A stretch of DNA of 12,651 nucleotides from Holosporales bacterium (GTDB lineage Bacteria > Pseudomonadota > Alphaproteobacteria > Caedimonadales > UBA9215). The stretch spans positions 1 through 12,651 of the forward strand of contig DOCA01000216.1 in NCBI GenBank assembly GCA_003503995.1, read 5' to 3'. Under the pieces are notes generated by a model. That model did not search any database. It was given only the letters and a program-made list of their open reading frames with translations, and had not been told where the DNA came from. Made by a program: the position numbers and the translations under genes. Numbering within the stretch: the stretch's first letter is position 1; every line of letters begins with the position of its first letter. Below are positions 1 through 6,653 of the stretch, one piece after another.

Positions 1-99
1 AAAGGTATGCTTACGTTTCCACATTGTCTGATTCTTTGGCTCACTTCACTTTTATTTCATCCAAAACCACTTCGCTTAGCCATTTCGCAGAGGTTCCTA

Positions 100-105
100 T
101 ATACT
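100..105 (+). promoter_or_regulatory. Possible -10 element upstream of the MFS transporter gene
   Basis: TATACT at 100-105 matches the sigma70 -10 consensus at five of six positions. It has only a weak -35-like TTAGCC at 76-81, 18 bases upstream. It would give a leader of about 80 bases before the ATG at 192. A second, weaker pair (TTGTAA at 157-162, CATATT at 180-185) would give a transcript beginning at the start codon itself. I cannot choose between them. Confidence 0.3.
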
Positions 106-191
106 ATCAAATTTTTGTAATTGCTCCCTTAAACTTAGCACACATATGAAGTGCTCTTGTAAATTATTGAAAGTCATGCCATATTGGATTA

Positions 192-1481
192 ATGGAATCG
201 CAAAACCCTGCCCTATCCACCCCCTCTACAAAATCAACCAAGTCCATCTGGCTCTTTTGGTGCATCGCTGCCCTCTTTTATTTTTATCAATTTTTTCTAC
301 GGGTAAGTCCTGGTGTTATGAGCCAAGACCTCATGAGAGATTTTGCCGTTCAAGGGTGCGCCCTTGGCGTACTTGGCGCCTTTTATTACAATGCTTATGC
401 AGCCATGCAAATTCCTCTCGGTATTCTTTTAGATCGTTTTGGACCACGACGTTTAATGGCTGCAAGCTGTGCTATTGCAACCTTCGGTACTTATCTTTTT
501 TCTCAAGCAGAAACCTTGAGTGTTGCCTCTTTTGGACGCCTTCTTATGGGCGCTGGTGCCGCTTGTGGATTTATTGGTACCATAAAACTAGCGACCCTCT
601 GGTTTCCCCCAGAACGCATTGGTCGTGTCATTGGCTTTACCTTGGTCCTTGGAACTCTTGGCGCGACTTCAGCTGGAGCCCCCTTGGGAGCTCTGGTCGA
701 TGAATTTGGCTGGCGTTACACACTTCTTATGGTGACTATTGCTGGTTCTGGTCTTGCAGCCGCCCTTTATTTTATTCTAAGAGAACCGCGTGATTTACAG
801 CCTGCAAAAGAAAAGCCCCCTGTGAAACTCTTAGATGGCCTTGCAACGGTTGTAACCTCAAAACAAGTCTGGTTTGTCGCTTTTTTTGGTTGCATGATGT
901 ATGTGCCTCTTGCGGCTATTGCCGACCTTTGGGGAGCTCTTTATCTTTCCGAACGCTATGCCATATCCTCAAAACGCGCAGCCTCCATGGTATCTTTTAT
1001 CTATATCGGCATCGCCCTTGGTGCTCCTTTCACCATGTGGCTTTCGGATTACCTAAGAAATCGTAAAAAGGTTATGTTTGCAAGCGCAAGCATCTATTTA
1101 CTTCTCTTTTTAGGCATTCTTTATATCGATGCTATCCCAATGACGTTGATGTATGGCTTGATGTTTTGTGCAGGCTTTTTCTTTTCTGGTCAAAATCTTA
1201 TTTTTGCCATGGCAACAGAAAACATGCCACTACGCATTAGCGGTATCACCGCAGCCTTTACCAACATGATTGTGATGTTAAGCGGTGTCATATTTGAACC
1301 TCTTGTAGGCTGGTTGCTGGATTATAAATGGGATGGAACTTTAAAAAACGGCGTGCCCTATTTCACAACAGAGAACTTTACCTTTGCCTTAACGGCTGTG
1401 CCCACCGCCCTCGCCTTTGCCGTTCTAAGCCTCTTGTTTATCAAAGAGACTTATCCTAAAACAAGTTCTTCAAAGAACTAA
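192..1481 (+). CDS. MFS family transporter, 12 transmembrane segments
   Basis: This 429-residue inner-membrane protein is a secondary transporter of the major facilitator superfamily. What is seen: a short polar N-terminus (about 1-17), a first hydrophobic helix at about 18-36, and MFS motif A in the loop between helices 2 and 3 (GILLDRFGPRR, residues 77-87). A charged central loop at about 195-212 separates two six-helix halves. The second half carries a degenerate motif A equivalent (WLSDYLRNRKK). The length is normal for the superfamily. The ATG at 192 is the only start that keeps helix 1, although its ribosome site is weak. The FLRVSPGVM motif and overall style recall MFS proteins of Legionella, Coxiella and other intracellular bacteria, including the Pht nutrient transporters; that is an impression from memory. 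Substrate is unknown. The gene stands alone on its strand and its last 12 bases overlap the end of rsmE. Confidence 0.88.
   Translation: MESQNPALSTPSTKSTKSIWLFWCIAALFYFYQFFLRVSPGVMSQDLMRDFAVQGCALGVLGAFYYNAYAAMQIPLGILLDRFGPRRLMAASCAIATFGTYLFSQAETLSVASFGRLLMGAGAACGFIGTIKLATLWFPPERIGRVIGFTLVLGTLGATSAGAPLGALVDEFGWRYTLLMVTIAGSGLAAALYFILREPRDLQPAKEKPPVKLLDGLATVVTSKQVWFVAFFGCMMYVPLAAIADLWGALYLSERYAISSKRAASMVSFIYIGIALGAPFTMWLSDYLRNRKKVMFASASIYLLLFLGILYIDAIPMTLMYGLMFCAGFFFSGQNLIFAMATENMPLRISGITAAFTNMIVMLSGVIFEPLVGWLLDYKWDGTLKNGVPYFTTENFTFALTAVPTALAFAVLSLLFIKETYPKTSSSKN
1464..1479 (-). terminator. Hairpin over the convergent stop codons of the MFS gene and rsmE
   Basis: AGTTCTTCAAAGAACT is a perfect inverted repeat (six-base stem AGTTCT/AGAACT with a four-base loop). 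It covers the rsmE stop codon (1470-1472) and reaches the first base of the MFS stop codon (1479-1481). Read on the minus strand it is followed by TGTTTT, a short U-rich tail, so it most plausibly ends the yhhQ-tgt-rsmE transcript. On the plus strand no T-run follows. The stem is short and AT-rich, so termination may be inefficient. Confidence 0.45.
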
Positions 1482-2186
1482 GCTTAACTGACTTAAAATA
1501 GAAATTGCAGCCGTTTCAGCCCTCAAAACGTGGGGGCTTAAGGTAATAAAGCGCACAGCCCTTTGACGTTGAAGCTGTTGAAATTCTTGAGGAGAAAATC
1601 CTCCCTCTGGGCCAATCAAGATATATGGCGTTAAGTGTTTATCGTGCTGTTTTAGAATTGTTTGCGCGCCCTCACGGCGCTCATCGCAGACATACAAAAC
1701 ATCTTTATTGGGATCAAGGCTCCCTAGAAATCGATCAAGGGATTGCAAAGGCGCAAAAGCTGGCATATGAAAGCGTTGGCACTGTTCGCATGCTTCAATA
1801 GCTGTTGAGCGATGCTTTTCCGCCTTAAAGGCACGCACAACTGTACGGTCCGTTAAAAGGGGATGAAAATGAGTTACACCGAGTTCAGTCCCTTTTTCAA
1901 TAAGCAAATGAAGAGGGTTTTGTTTTAAAGGGGCAAAGCAAAGATGCACTTCAGGCAGAATCTTTTGTGGAGAAAGCTGTTCAGAGACTTCAAGGACAGA
2001 TGATTTTTTAGAGCCTCCTTGAAGGTAAGCTTTCCATAAACCATCACGACCATTAAAAATAGAAAGGGAATCTCCCACAACAAGGCGCATGACATGGGTA
2101 ATATAATGGGACTGCTTTTTATCAAGCTCAACAGAGATGCCTTGTGCCAATTCAGGCGCATCAACAAAAAGGCGAACCTTTCCCAT
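1470..2186 (-). CDS. rsmE: 16S rRNA (uracil1498-N3)-methyltransferase RsmE
   Basis: RsmE transfers a methyl group from S-adenosylmethionine to N3 of U1498 in the 30S decoding region. The 238-residue protein has the family's usual length and order: an N-terminal PUA-like RNA-binding part with HYITHVMRLVVGD at 27-39, then a SPOUT (trefoil knot) methyltransferase domain. SPOUT motifs seen are EKGTELGV (97-104), EACEQCQRF (131-139), IGPEGGF (191-197) and LRAETA (221-226). The last two form the SAM-binding knot. The ATG at 2186 follows AAAGGATAAAA, a good ribosome site lying in the end of tgt, and only two bases separate the genes, so they are co-transcribed and probably coupled. The 3' end overlaps the opposing MFS gene by 12 bases. 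Confidence 0.95.
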   Translation of the reverse strand: MGKVRLFVDAPELAQGISVELDKKQSHYITHVMRLVVGDSLSIFNGRDGLWKAYLQGGSKKSSVLEVSEQLSPQKILPEVHLCFAPLKQNPLHLLIEKGTELGVTHFHPLLTDRTVVRAFKAEKHRSTAIEACEQCQRFHMPAFAPLQSLDRFLGSLDPNKDVLYVCDERREGAQTILKQHDKHLTPYILIGPEGGFSPQEFQQLQRQRAVRFITLSPHVLRAETAAISILSQLSLVL

Positions 2187-2188
2187 TT

Positions 2189-3406
2189 TTATCCTTTAAC
2201 CCACTTCTTTCGTTCTTCTAAGAGGGTATCACTTTTTATGGCCCCTCGAACAGCCTGCAAAAGACGATTCATATAAGCAACGTTGTGAATGGTAATGGCT
2301 TGCATGGCAAGGAGCTCTTTGGCCTTTAACAAATAGTGAAGATAAGAGCGAGAGTATGTTTGGCAGGTCTCACACTCACACGTTGCATCAATGGGCTCAG
2401 GATCTTCTTTAAAGCGCGTGTTCTTTAAGTTGATATGCTCTTTATCCGTATCAATGTCCTGATCAGCCCGAATCAAAGCACCCCCATGACGCGCCAACCG
2501 TGTTGGGTGAACACAATCAAAGGTATCAATGCCTTGTTGAACCCCTTCAAAGATATCACGCACCCCACCAATGCCCAATAAATGCACAGGGCGCTCTGGC
2601 GTCAGAAGGCTCATGGTATAGGAGACAACGTCATACATTTGCTCTTTATCAGCGCCAAGGGACCCACCAACAGCATGGGCAAAGAAAGGTTGAGAGTTCA
2701 CAAAGTCTGTCGCTTCACGACGCAAATCTTCATAAACGCCACCTTGCACAATGCCATAAAGGGCTTGTGTCCCATTATGGTGCTTTGCAAATTCAGCAAG
2801 GCTACGTTCTTCCCATCTGTGAGAGCGGTGCATGGAAAGCTCTGTATAAGATTTCTCCACATGAAAAGGGGTGCACTCATCAAAGACCACAACAAAATCT
2901 GTTCCCAATTCACGCTGTGTTTCAATGGATTTTTCAGGGGAAAGCATATGCTTTTTACCATCAAGATAGGACTTAAACTCAGCCCCTTCTTCGGTAATTT
3001 CCAGCAAGGTTTTGCGACGCCCTCCAAAGCGCTTGCCCTTAATTTCACTGGCAACAGACCCATGACCAAGGCTAAAGACTTGAAAGCCGCCCGAGTCCGT
3101 CAAAATAGGACCATCCCAGCCCATGAATTTATGGATTCCGCCCATTTTTTGGATCAATTTACTACCTGGACTTAGCATAAGATGGTAAGTGTTGGACAAA
3201 ATAAACTGAGTCCCGCAAGCTTTCATTTGATGGGGTGATAAACCTTTAATAGCGGCCTTAGTAGCACAGAAGATAAAGGCTGGCGTCTCAACACTCCCAT
3301 GGGGGGTGTTTAAAACACCAAGGCGAGCCCGAGAGCTCTGACTTTGAAAAGTGATATCAAAGGAAAACCCTGGATAATCTAGGGAAGATATTTTAGGCGA
3401 TTGCAT
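2189..3406 (-). CDS. tgt: tRNA-guanine(34) transglycosylase, chlamydia-like, probably queuine-accepting
   Basis: Tgt swaps guanine 34 in tRNAs with GUN anticodons (Asp, Asn, His, Tyr) for a 7-deazaguanine base. Visible landmarks in the 405 residues, by analogy with the Zymomonas enzyme: D104 in TDSGGFQVFSL, D176 and C178 in FDECTP, Q221 in YGIVQGG, the nucleophile D297 in TFDCVHPTR, and zinc ligands C343, C345, C348 and H374. The protein is somewhat longer than typical bacterial Tgt (about 370-385 residues) because of an insertion of about 18 residues after FSL (roughly 114-134, containing GSVASEIK). The base-binding segment reads GGSLG (247-251) instead of GGLAVGE. Both features match the chlamydial enzyme as I remember it, which was shown to use queuine. 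The start codon overlaps the end of yhhQ by 14 bases; rsmE follows after two. Family assignment is near certain; queuine specificity is inference. Confidence 0.95.
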   Translation of the reverse strand: MQSPKISSLDYPGFSFDITFQSQSSRARLGVLNTPHGSVETPAFIFCATKAAIKGLSPHQMKACGTQFILSNTYHLMLSPGSKLIQKMGGIHKFMGWDGPILTDSGGFQVFSLGHGSVASEIKGKRFGGRRKTLLEITEEGAEFKSYLDGKKHMLSPEKSIETQRELGTDFVVVFDECTPFHVEKSYTELSMHRSHRWEERSLAEFAKHHNGTQALYGIVQGGVYEDLRREATDFVNSQPFFAHAVGGSLGADKEQMYDVVSYTMSLLTPERPVHLLGIGGVRDIFEGVQQGIDTFDCVHPTRLARHGGALIRADQDIDTDKEHINLKNTRFKEDPEPIDATCECETCQTYSRSYLHYLLKAKELLAMQAITIHNVAYMNRLLQAVRGAIKSDTLLEERKKWVKG

Positions 3407-4163
3407 GTTGTTTACGCTCTTGGGTCAAATTAATAAGATACATCACAGGTGCATTAAGGCCCGTTGCCAAAAGACGCAAGGTATACGTCCCTAGAATGTA
3501 TGTAAAAATAAGAGTGCTGGTATCGATATCGAGGGGCACGAGGATTTTCCATGCCAATACGCTGAACATAATATTATCAAGCAAAGAGGATGTCGCCGTT
3601 GATAAAAAGGAGCGTAACCATAATAAACGCCCCTCTGTCACACGCTTGATCAGCAAAAAGAGACGCACATCCACATACTGGCTAATCAGATAAGAGGTTA
3701 AACTTGCAACGAATAAAGCTGGTGCCGGCAAGAAAAGCGTTTGGATGGCATAATGAGCTTCATTGAAAAAACCATTTTGATCCGAGGGAGGTAGTGGTGG
3801 CATACCGAGGGTTAAAATCATAATACCTGTGGTGAAAATAATACCCACAAAACCACACCAAATTGCTTTTTGAGCCGCCTCTTTTCCATAACGTTCTGCC
3901 AAAATATCTGTTGCCAAAAACGTTGTCATAAAAACAATCGTGCCCATAGCAACGGGTTGAGAAAAGCCTGTTAAGGTCATGGCCTTTAGAACCTGAAGGT
4001 TCCCAACAATTACGCCTAAAGCCATATAAACATAGATGCCCGTTTTACCTAAAAAGTGATGCAAAGTCATTAATGACCCCACAGCAAAGACATACATAAC
4101 AAGGAGCAAAAACTCATTGGGGAGGTTTTGTAAAAACATAATAAAAGGTGTTAAATCGATCAT
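3393..4163 (-). CDS. yhhQ: Queuosine precursor transporter, YhhQ/Vut_1 family
   Basis: YhhQ proteins import queuosine precursors (preQ0, preQ1 or queuine) across the inner membrane. This 256-residue protein has about six or seven hydrophobic helices and family landmarks: TDILAERYGKEAAQKAI at 85-101, SYLISQYVDVRLF at 157-169, and GRLLWLRSFLSTATSSLLDN at 178-197. It is somewhat longer than E. coli YhhQ (about 221). It is first in the yhhQ-tgt-rsmE operon, and its last 14 bases overlap the start of tgt, so transporter and base-exchange enzyme are made together. In Chlamydia the equivalent pair salvages queuine from the host. The ATG at 4163 has only a weak ribosome site and lies just beyond the rpmB terminator, which raises the question of how it is transcribed. 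An upstream in-frame start was not found. Confidence 0.9.
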   Translation of the reverse strand: MIDLTPFIMFLQNLPNEFLLLVMYVFAVGSLMTLHHFLGKTGIYVYMALGVIVGNLQVLKAMTLTGFSQPVAMGTIVFMTTFLATDILAERYGKEAAQKAIWCGFVGIIFTTGIMILTLGMPPLPPSDQNGFFNEAHYAIQTLFLPAPALFVASLTSYLISQYVDVRLFLLIKRVTEGRLLWLRSFLSTATSSLLDNIMFSVLAWKILVPLDIDTSTLIFTYILGTYTLRLLATGLNAPVMYLINLTQERKQHAIA

Positions 4164-4166
4164 GAT

Positions 4167-4172
4167 ACTATA
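4167..4172 (-). promoter_or_regulatory. Possible -10 box immediately upstream of yhhQ
   Basis: On the minus strand TATAGT occupies 4172-4167, four bases before the yhhQ ATG. If used, transcription would begin at or inside the start codon, giving a leaderless message. No good -35 is present at the matching distance, because that position falls inside the rpmB terminator hairpin. The alternative is partial readthrough from rpmB. Confidence 0.25.
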
Positions 4173-4180
4173 GAACTCTA

Positions 4181-4211
4181 AAAAAAAAGGGTGCTCATAA
4201 CAGCACCCTTT
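4181..4211 (-). terminator. Rho-independent terminator of rpmB
   Basis: AAAGGGTGCT (4186-4195) and AGCACCCTTT (4202-4211) form a perfect ten-base-pair stem with a six-base loop (CATAAC). On the minus strand the stem is followed by an uninterrupted run of eight T (4188-4181, partly shared with the stem foot). It begins 20 bases after the rpmB stop codon. This is a canonical intrinsic terminator and the strongest one in the window. Confidence 0.92.
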
Positions 4212-4231
4212 GATTATTCAATAAACAAAAA

Positions 4232-4522
4232 CTAGGCTGTTGGAGCAGGCATTGCCTTAATAAGGCGACGCTTAAGCTTTAAAGCTTCGTCTGTTAATTT
4301 TGTGTTTGGTGTTCCCATAAGGAATGCATCCAATCCGCCTTTTTTCTCAACAGTCCGAATCGCACGTGTTGACACGCGGATTTTTGTTGACCCAAGAACA
4401 TCACTTGCAAATGTTGCATTTTGCAAATTTGGTAGAAAACGACGACGGGTTTTGTTTTTCGCGTGACTGACGTTATTTCCGCTCATCACACCTTTTCCAG
4501 TTAATGCACAACGACGTGACAT
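4232..4522 (-). CDS. rpmB: 50S ribosomal protein L28
   Basis: L28 is a small basic protein of the large ribosomal subunit. The 96-residue product begins MSRRCALTGKGVMSGNNVSH, the classic L28 N-terminus. It continues with KTRRRFLPNLQ and a basic central strand region, then STRAIRTVEKKGGLDAFL, where the family has a conserved R-T-x-x-x-x-GG-hydrophobic-D segment. The length fits alphaproteobacterial L28, which is longer than the E. coli protein (78). The ATG at 4522 is preceded by TTAGGAG with good spacing. The gene is monocistronic here, with a consensus-like promoter upstream and a strong terminator downstream. As in many alphaproteobacteria it is away from the main ribosomal protein operons. 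Confidence 0.97.
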   Translation of the reverse strand: MSRRCALTGKGVMSGNNVSHAKNKTRRRFLPNLQNATFASDVLGSTKIRVSTRAIRTVEKKGGLDAFLMGTPNTKLTDEALKLKRRLIKAMPAPTA

Positions 4523-4552
4523 TTTATTCTCCTAAATCTATCCAATGCATAA

Positions 4553-4581
4553 CTTTTACTCACTTTAACAGCTCCCGTCAA
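4553..4581 (-). promoter_or_regulatory. Sigma70-type promoter of rpmB
   Basis: On the minus strand TTGACG (4581-4576) is followed after exactly 17 bases by TAAAAG (4558-4553). These match five of six -35 and four of six -10 consensus bases. Transcription would start around 4546, about 23 bases before the rpmB ATG and just upstream of its AGGAG ribosome site. Confidence 0.6.
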
Positions 4582-4626
4582 GGGAAAACCACACACACCT
4601 AAAAACAATATTTTCCAAGGCCTATA

Positions 4627-5229
4627 TTAGATTTCCAAGCGCCTCGAGGCGATGAATTTTTTCACCCCACTTTCAACTAATCCTCTACCTAACAATGTCT
4701 CTTCAAAAAGGTCCAAAGCAAAATGTTGTTCTTGTTTAACTTTGGCCAATAATGCCGCATCGTTATCTGCAGCTTGAGTGTACTGGCGGGCCTTTGAAAA
4801 GAGCTCAAGACTATCCACCACATAGGTCATTTTCTTCCTTGGGTTCGTAGTACGGTGAGCAGCCCAACGCTTTAATTGCCCAGCAGACGTATACAAATCC
4901 GCTAAAACCACGCCTGGAAGTTCAGAGGCAACAGAATAAACTTCTTGGGCTGCCTTGTTATAAAGAGCTGCCATCATCCCATTAGACTCTTCATGGGTAA
5001 GCCCTAACGTATTATAAGCATCCAAGCACATAGCCAGCAAAGAAAACCTCTTTGCTTTTTCAAAGGGGGACGCATCCTCCTCAAATCCCGCCTCATTAAT
5101 AAGACGCACCAACTTTGACACTGGACTCATGGCTGCAACAAGGGGGTCAGCTTCTAACCCATTGAAATATAATAAAGCCGTTGTTATGACTCGTATTTCT
5201 TGAAAGGGCTTTGCCACACTTAATTTCAC
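4627..5229 (-). CDS. Hypothetical protein, 200 residues, coupled to upstream secreted protein
   Basis: I do not recognise this protein. It is mostly alpha-helical by composition (many Ala, Leu, Glu, Lys), soluble, with no signal peptide or membrane helix. Stretches such as LTHEESNGMMAALYNKAAQE (about 78-97) and the C-terminal part resemble helical repeats in feel, but I see no named motif. The start is a GTG at 5229 sharing bases with the TGA stop of the preceding gene (GTGA), and there is no strong ribosome site of its own, so translation probably depends on reinitiation after the upstream gene. In its own frame a TAA lies four codons before the GTG, so no longer start is available. The two genes could alternatively be one ancestral gene split by a frameshift. 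Base composition is like its neighbours. Being a real gene is well supported; function is unknown. Confidence 0.7.
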   Translation of the reverse strand: MKLSVAKPFQEIRVITTALLYFNGLEADPLVAAMSPVSKLVRLINEAGFEEDASPFEKAKRFSLLAMCLDAYNTLGLTHEESNGMMAALYNKAAQEVYSVASELPGVVLADLYTSAGQLKRWAAHRTTNPRKKMTYVVDSLELFSKARQYTQAADNDAALLAKVKQEQHFALDLFEETLLGRGLVESGVKKFIASRRLEI

Positions 5230-5615
5230 GTTAACATATTAAGCTCTAATAATTTTGAAGATACTTCCTCAGGCAACTCTTCACGCAACCACGTTGGGAT
5301 TAAAAAATTATGCTTGAAAGCAAAGATGAGCTTGGCTGTTTGAGCACGCGTCTGGGCAGCTTCTGCCACGGATTTCATTACAGATCGGCGATGCTTATCC
5401 TCAACCTCTTTTTGAGAACTTGCCGTAATGGTAAATCCTGTTTTCATGGAAATTCCTGGAAACTTGTAGGGCTCATCTTCGGAACCTTCTGAAAAACTAG
5501 CCTGAAGCTGATATGAAGAAAAAAGGAAGCCTGCTAAAGCGCAGCAAGCAATTTTAGTGCTTATCTTGGTTTGAGAAAATTTTGTTGGATTTATAGCATT
5601 CTTGTTATTTTTCAT
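5226..5615 (-). CDS. Hypothetical exported protein, 129 residues
   Basis: I do not recognise the family. The N-terminus looks like a Sec signal peptide: a long polar, lysine-rich n-region (1-21), a hydrophobic core IACCALAGFLFSSY (22-35), and a plausible cleavage after LQA (37-39). There is no convincing lipobox despite the two cysteines. The mature part is about 90 residues: an acidic start (SEGSEDEPYKFPG), then a probably helical segment rich in Ala, Lys, Gln and Glu (about 66-102), ending in WLREELPEEVSSKLLEL. The ATG at 5615 follows AGGGGGAAG with good spacing. It is first of a two-gene unit, overlapping the next gene by four bases (GTGA). Export to the periplasm or beyond is inference; the joint arrangement suggests the two products act together or were once one protein. 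Confidence 0.72.
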   Translation of the reverse strand: MKNNKNAINPTKFSQTKISTKIACCALAGFLFSSYQLQASFSEGSEDEPYKFPGISMKTGFTITASSQKEVEDKHRRSVMKSVAEAAQTRAQTAKLIFAFKHNFLIPTWLREELPEEVSSKLLELNMLT

Positions 5616-5770
5616 ACTTCTTCCCCCTGTCCTAGCAAGTTACATAACGTCTTGCTTTCTTCTTTTAGAGTGGGATTAGGAATATTAAGAAAAAGTTAAC
5701 AATACGGCAATTTCTATATAACCTCCCTTCCTCCTTTTCCTCAAAAAGTCTTGAATTTTCTCTGTTTGTT

Positions 5771-5799
5771 TTGAAAAAATAAGCTAAACTGACATTAAT
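5771..5799 (+). promoter_or_regulatory. Possible promoter of the proC operon
   Basis: TTGAAA (5771-5776) and ATTAAT (5794-5799) are separated by 17 bases and match the sigma70 boxes at five and four of six positions, although the important second A of the -10 is missing. The predicted start near 5806 leaves a leader of about 26 bases before the proC ATG. The rest of 5616-5831 between the divergent genes is AT-rich and shows no other structure I can support. Confidence 0.4.
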
Positions 5800-5831
5800 C
5801 ATTCTTAATTTAACCAAGGCAGGCACTTAAA

Positions 5832-6653
5832 ATGACCAGAGACCTTTCCATGACTCTTGTTGGCTGTGGCGCTATGGGCGGTGCTCTATTAAAGGGGTGG
5901 CTTCAAGCCGACGGTCTTTTTTCAAAAGTGACCGTTATCACTCCAGAAAAACACACCGTTGATCCTTTCCAAGAGCGCTACCCTAATATCATCACCTACC
6001 TTGAAACACCCGATCAACTCACAACAACTAGTGATGTTTTAATCTTCGGTGTTAAACCACAAATTATGCCCCAGGTTATTAGGGACTATGTGACCCACGT
6101 CACAACCGATACGCTTATTATGACTATTGCTGCTGGTCTTGATCTTTCTTTTTATGAAAAAGCTCTCGGAGATAACAAGCAAATTGTCCGCATCATGCCC
6201 AATACGCCAGCAACCATTTCAAAAGCCATGAGTGGCTTACTGGCCAATAAGACTATCACCCCTCTTAATAAAGAACGCGCTTCCCGCATTATGGAAGCCG
6301 TTGGTCGAGCTGTCTTTGTGGAAAGTGATGAAAAACTAGATCGCTTAACGGCTATCTCAGGATGTGGGCCAGCCTATGTTTTTTCTTTGGTAGAAGCCCT
6401 TGAAAAGGCCGCCATGAGCCTTGGCTTTTCCACAGAGGATGCAAGTCTTCTAGCCCGTGAAACCGTTATTGGAAGTGCGCAGTATCTTGCGCAAACACCA
6501 AGCAAAAGCGCAACAGACCTTCGCATTCAAGTGACTAGCCCCGGTGGTATGACCGAGGCCGGACTTAAGGTCTTGCAAGATAAGGATCGTTTTAATACTC
6601 TGATAGAGGACGTTACCAAAGCCGCCTTCAAACACGCCGAGGCCTTAAAATGA
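5832..6653 (+). CDS. proC: Pyrroline-5-carboxylate reductase
   Basis: ProC performs the last step of proline synthesis, reducing 1-pyrroline-5-carboxylate to L-proline with NAD(P)H in the cytoplasm. The 273 residues match the family's usual length. The Rossmann dinucleotide motif is GCGAMGG (11-17), followed by VKPQ (74-77), RIMPNTPA (120-127), SGCGPAYVF (176-184) and SPGGMTEAGL (236-245). The last is the conserved substrate-binding loop, which usually reads SPGGTT, so Met replaces the first Thr. The ATG at 5832 follows AAGGCAGG, a usable ribosome site; a second ATG at 5850 would start just before the Rossmann strand and is less likely. Its stop overlaps the start of the next gene (ATGA), making it the first gene of a coupled three-gene operon. 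Confidence 0.96.
   Translation: MTRDLSMTLVGCGAMGGALLKGWLQADGLFSKVTVITPEKHTVDPFQERYPNIITYLETPDQLTTTSDVLIFGVKPQIMPQVIRDYVTHVTTDTLIMTIAAGLDLSFYEKALGDNKQIVRIMPNTPATISKAMSGLLANKTITPLNKERASRIMEAVGRAVFVESDEKLDRLTAISGCGPAYVFSLVEALEKAAMSLGFSTEDASLLARETVIGSAQYLAQTPSKSATDLRIQVTSPGGMTEAGLKVLQDKDRFNTLIEDVTKAAFKHAEALK

Noticed and set aside
1..149. Open frames entering from the left edge on the plus strand (ending at 120 and at 149), and a short minus-strand frame starting near 25
   Set aside because: Each is under 50 codons within the window, two plus frames are open at once, and none has a recognisable motif; they cannot be told from chance.
146..703. A 185-residue open frame overlapping the start of the MFS transporter
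   Set aside because: Its product is rich in Cys, Trp, Ser and Arg with no domain character, and it lies out of frame over a clear transporter gene.
2582..3175. Long open frame antisense to tgt (197 residues)
   Set aside because: It is the shadow of a highly conserved gene, with no ribosome site or family resemblance.
4164..4180. Possible preQ1 riboswitch before yhhQ
   Set aside because: Only 17 bases separate the rpmB terminator T-run from the ATG, and the expected H-type pseudoknot with a C-rich, A-rich tail is absent.
4640..4651. Perfect palindrome CGCCTCGAGGCG near the end of the 200-residue gene
   Set aside because: It is inside coding sequence, only a four-base stem can form around a four-base loop, and no T-run follows; most likely chance.
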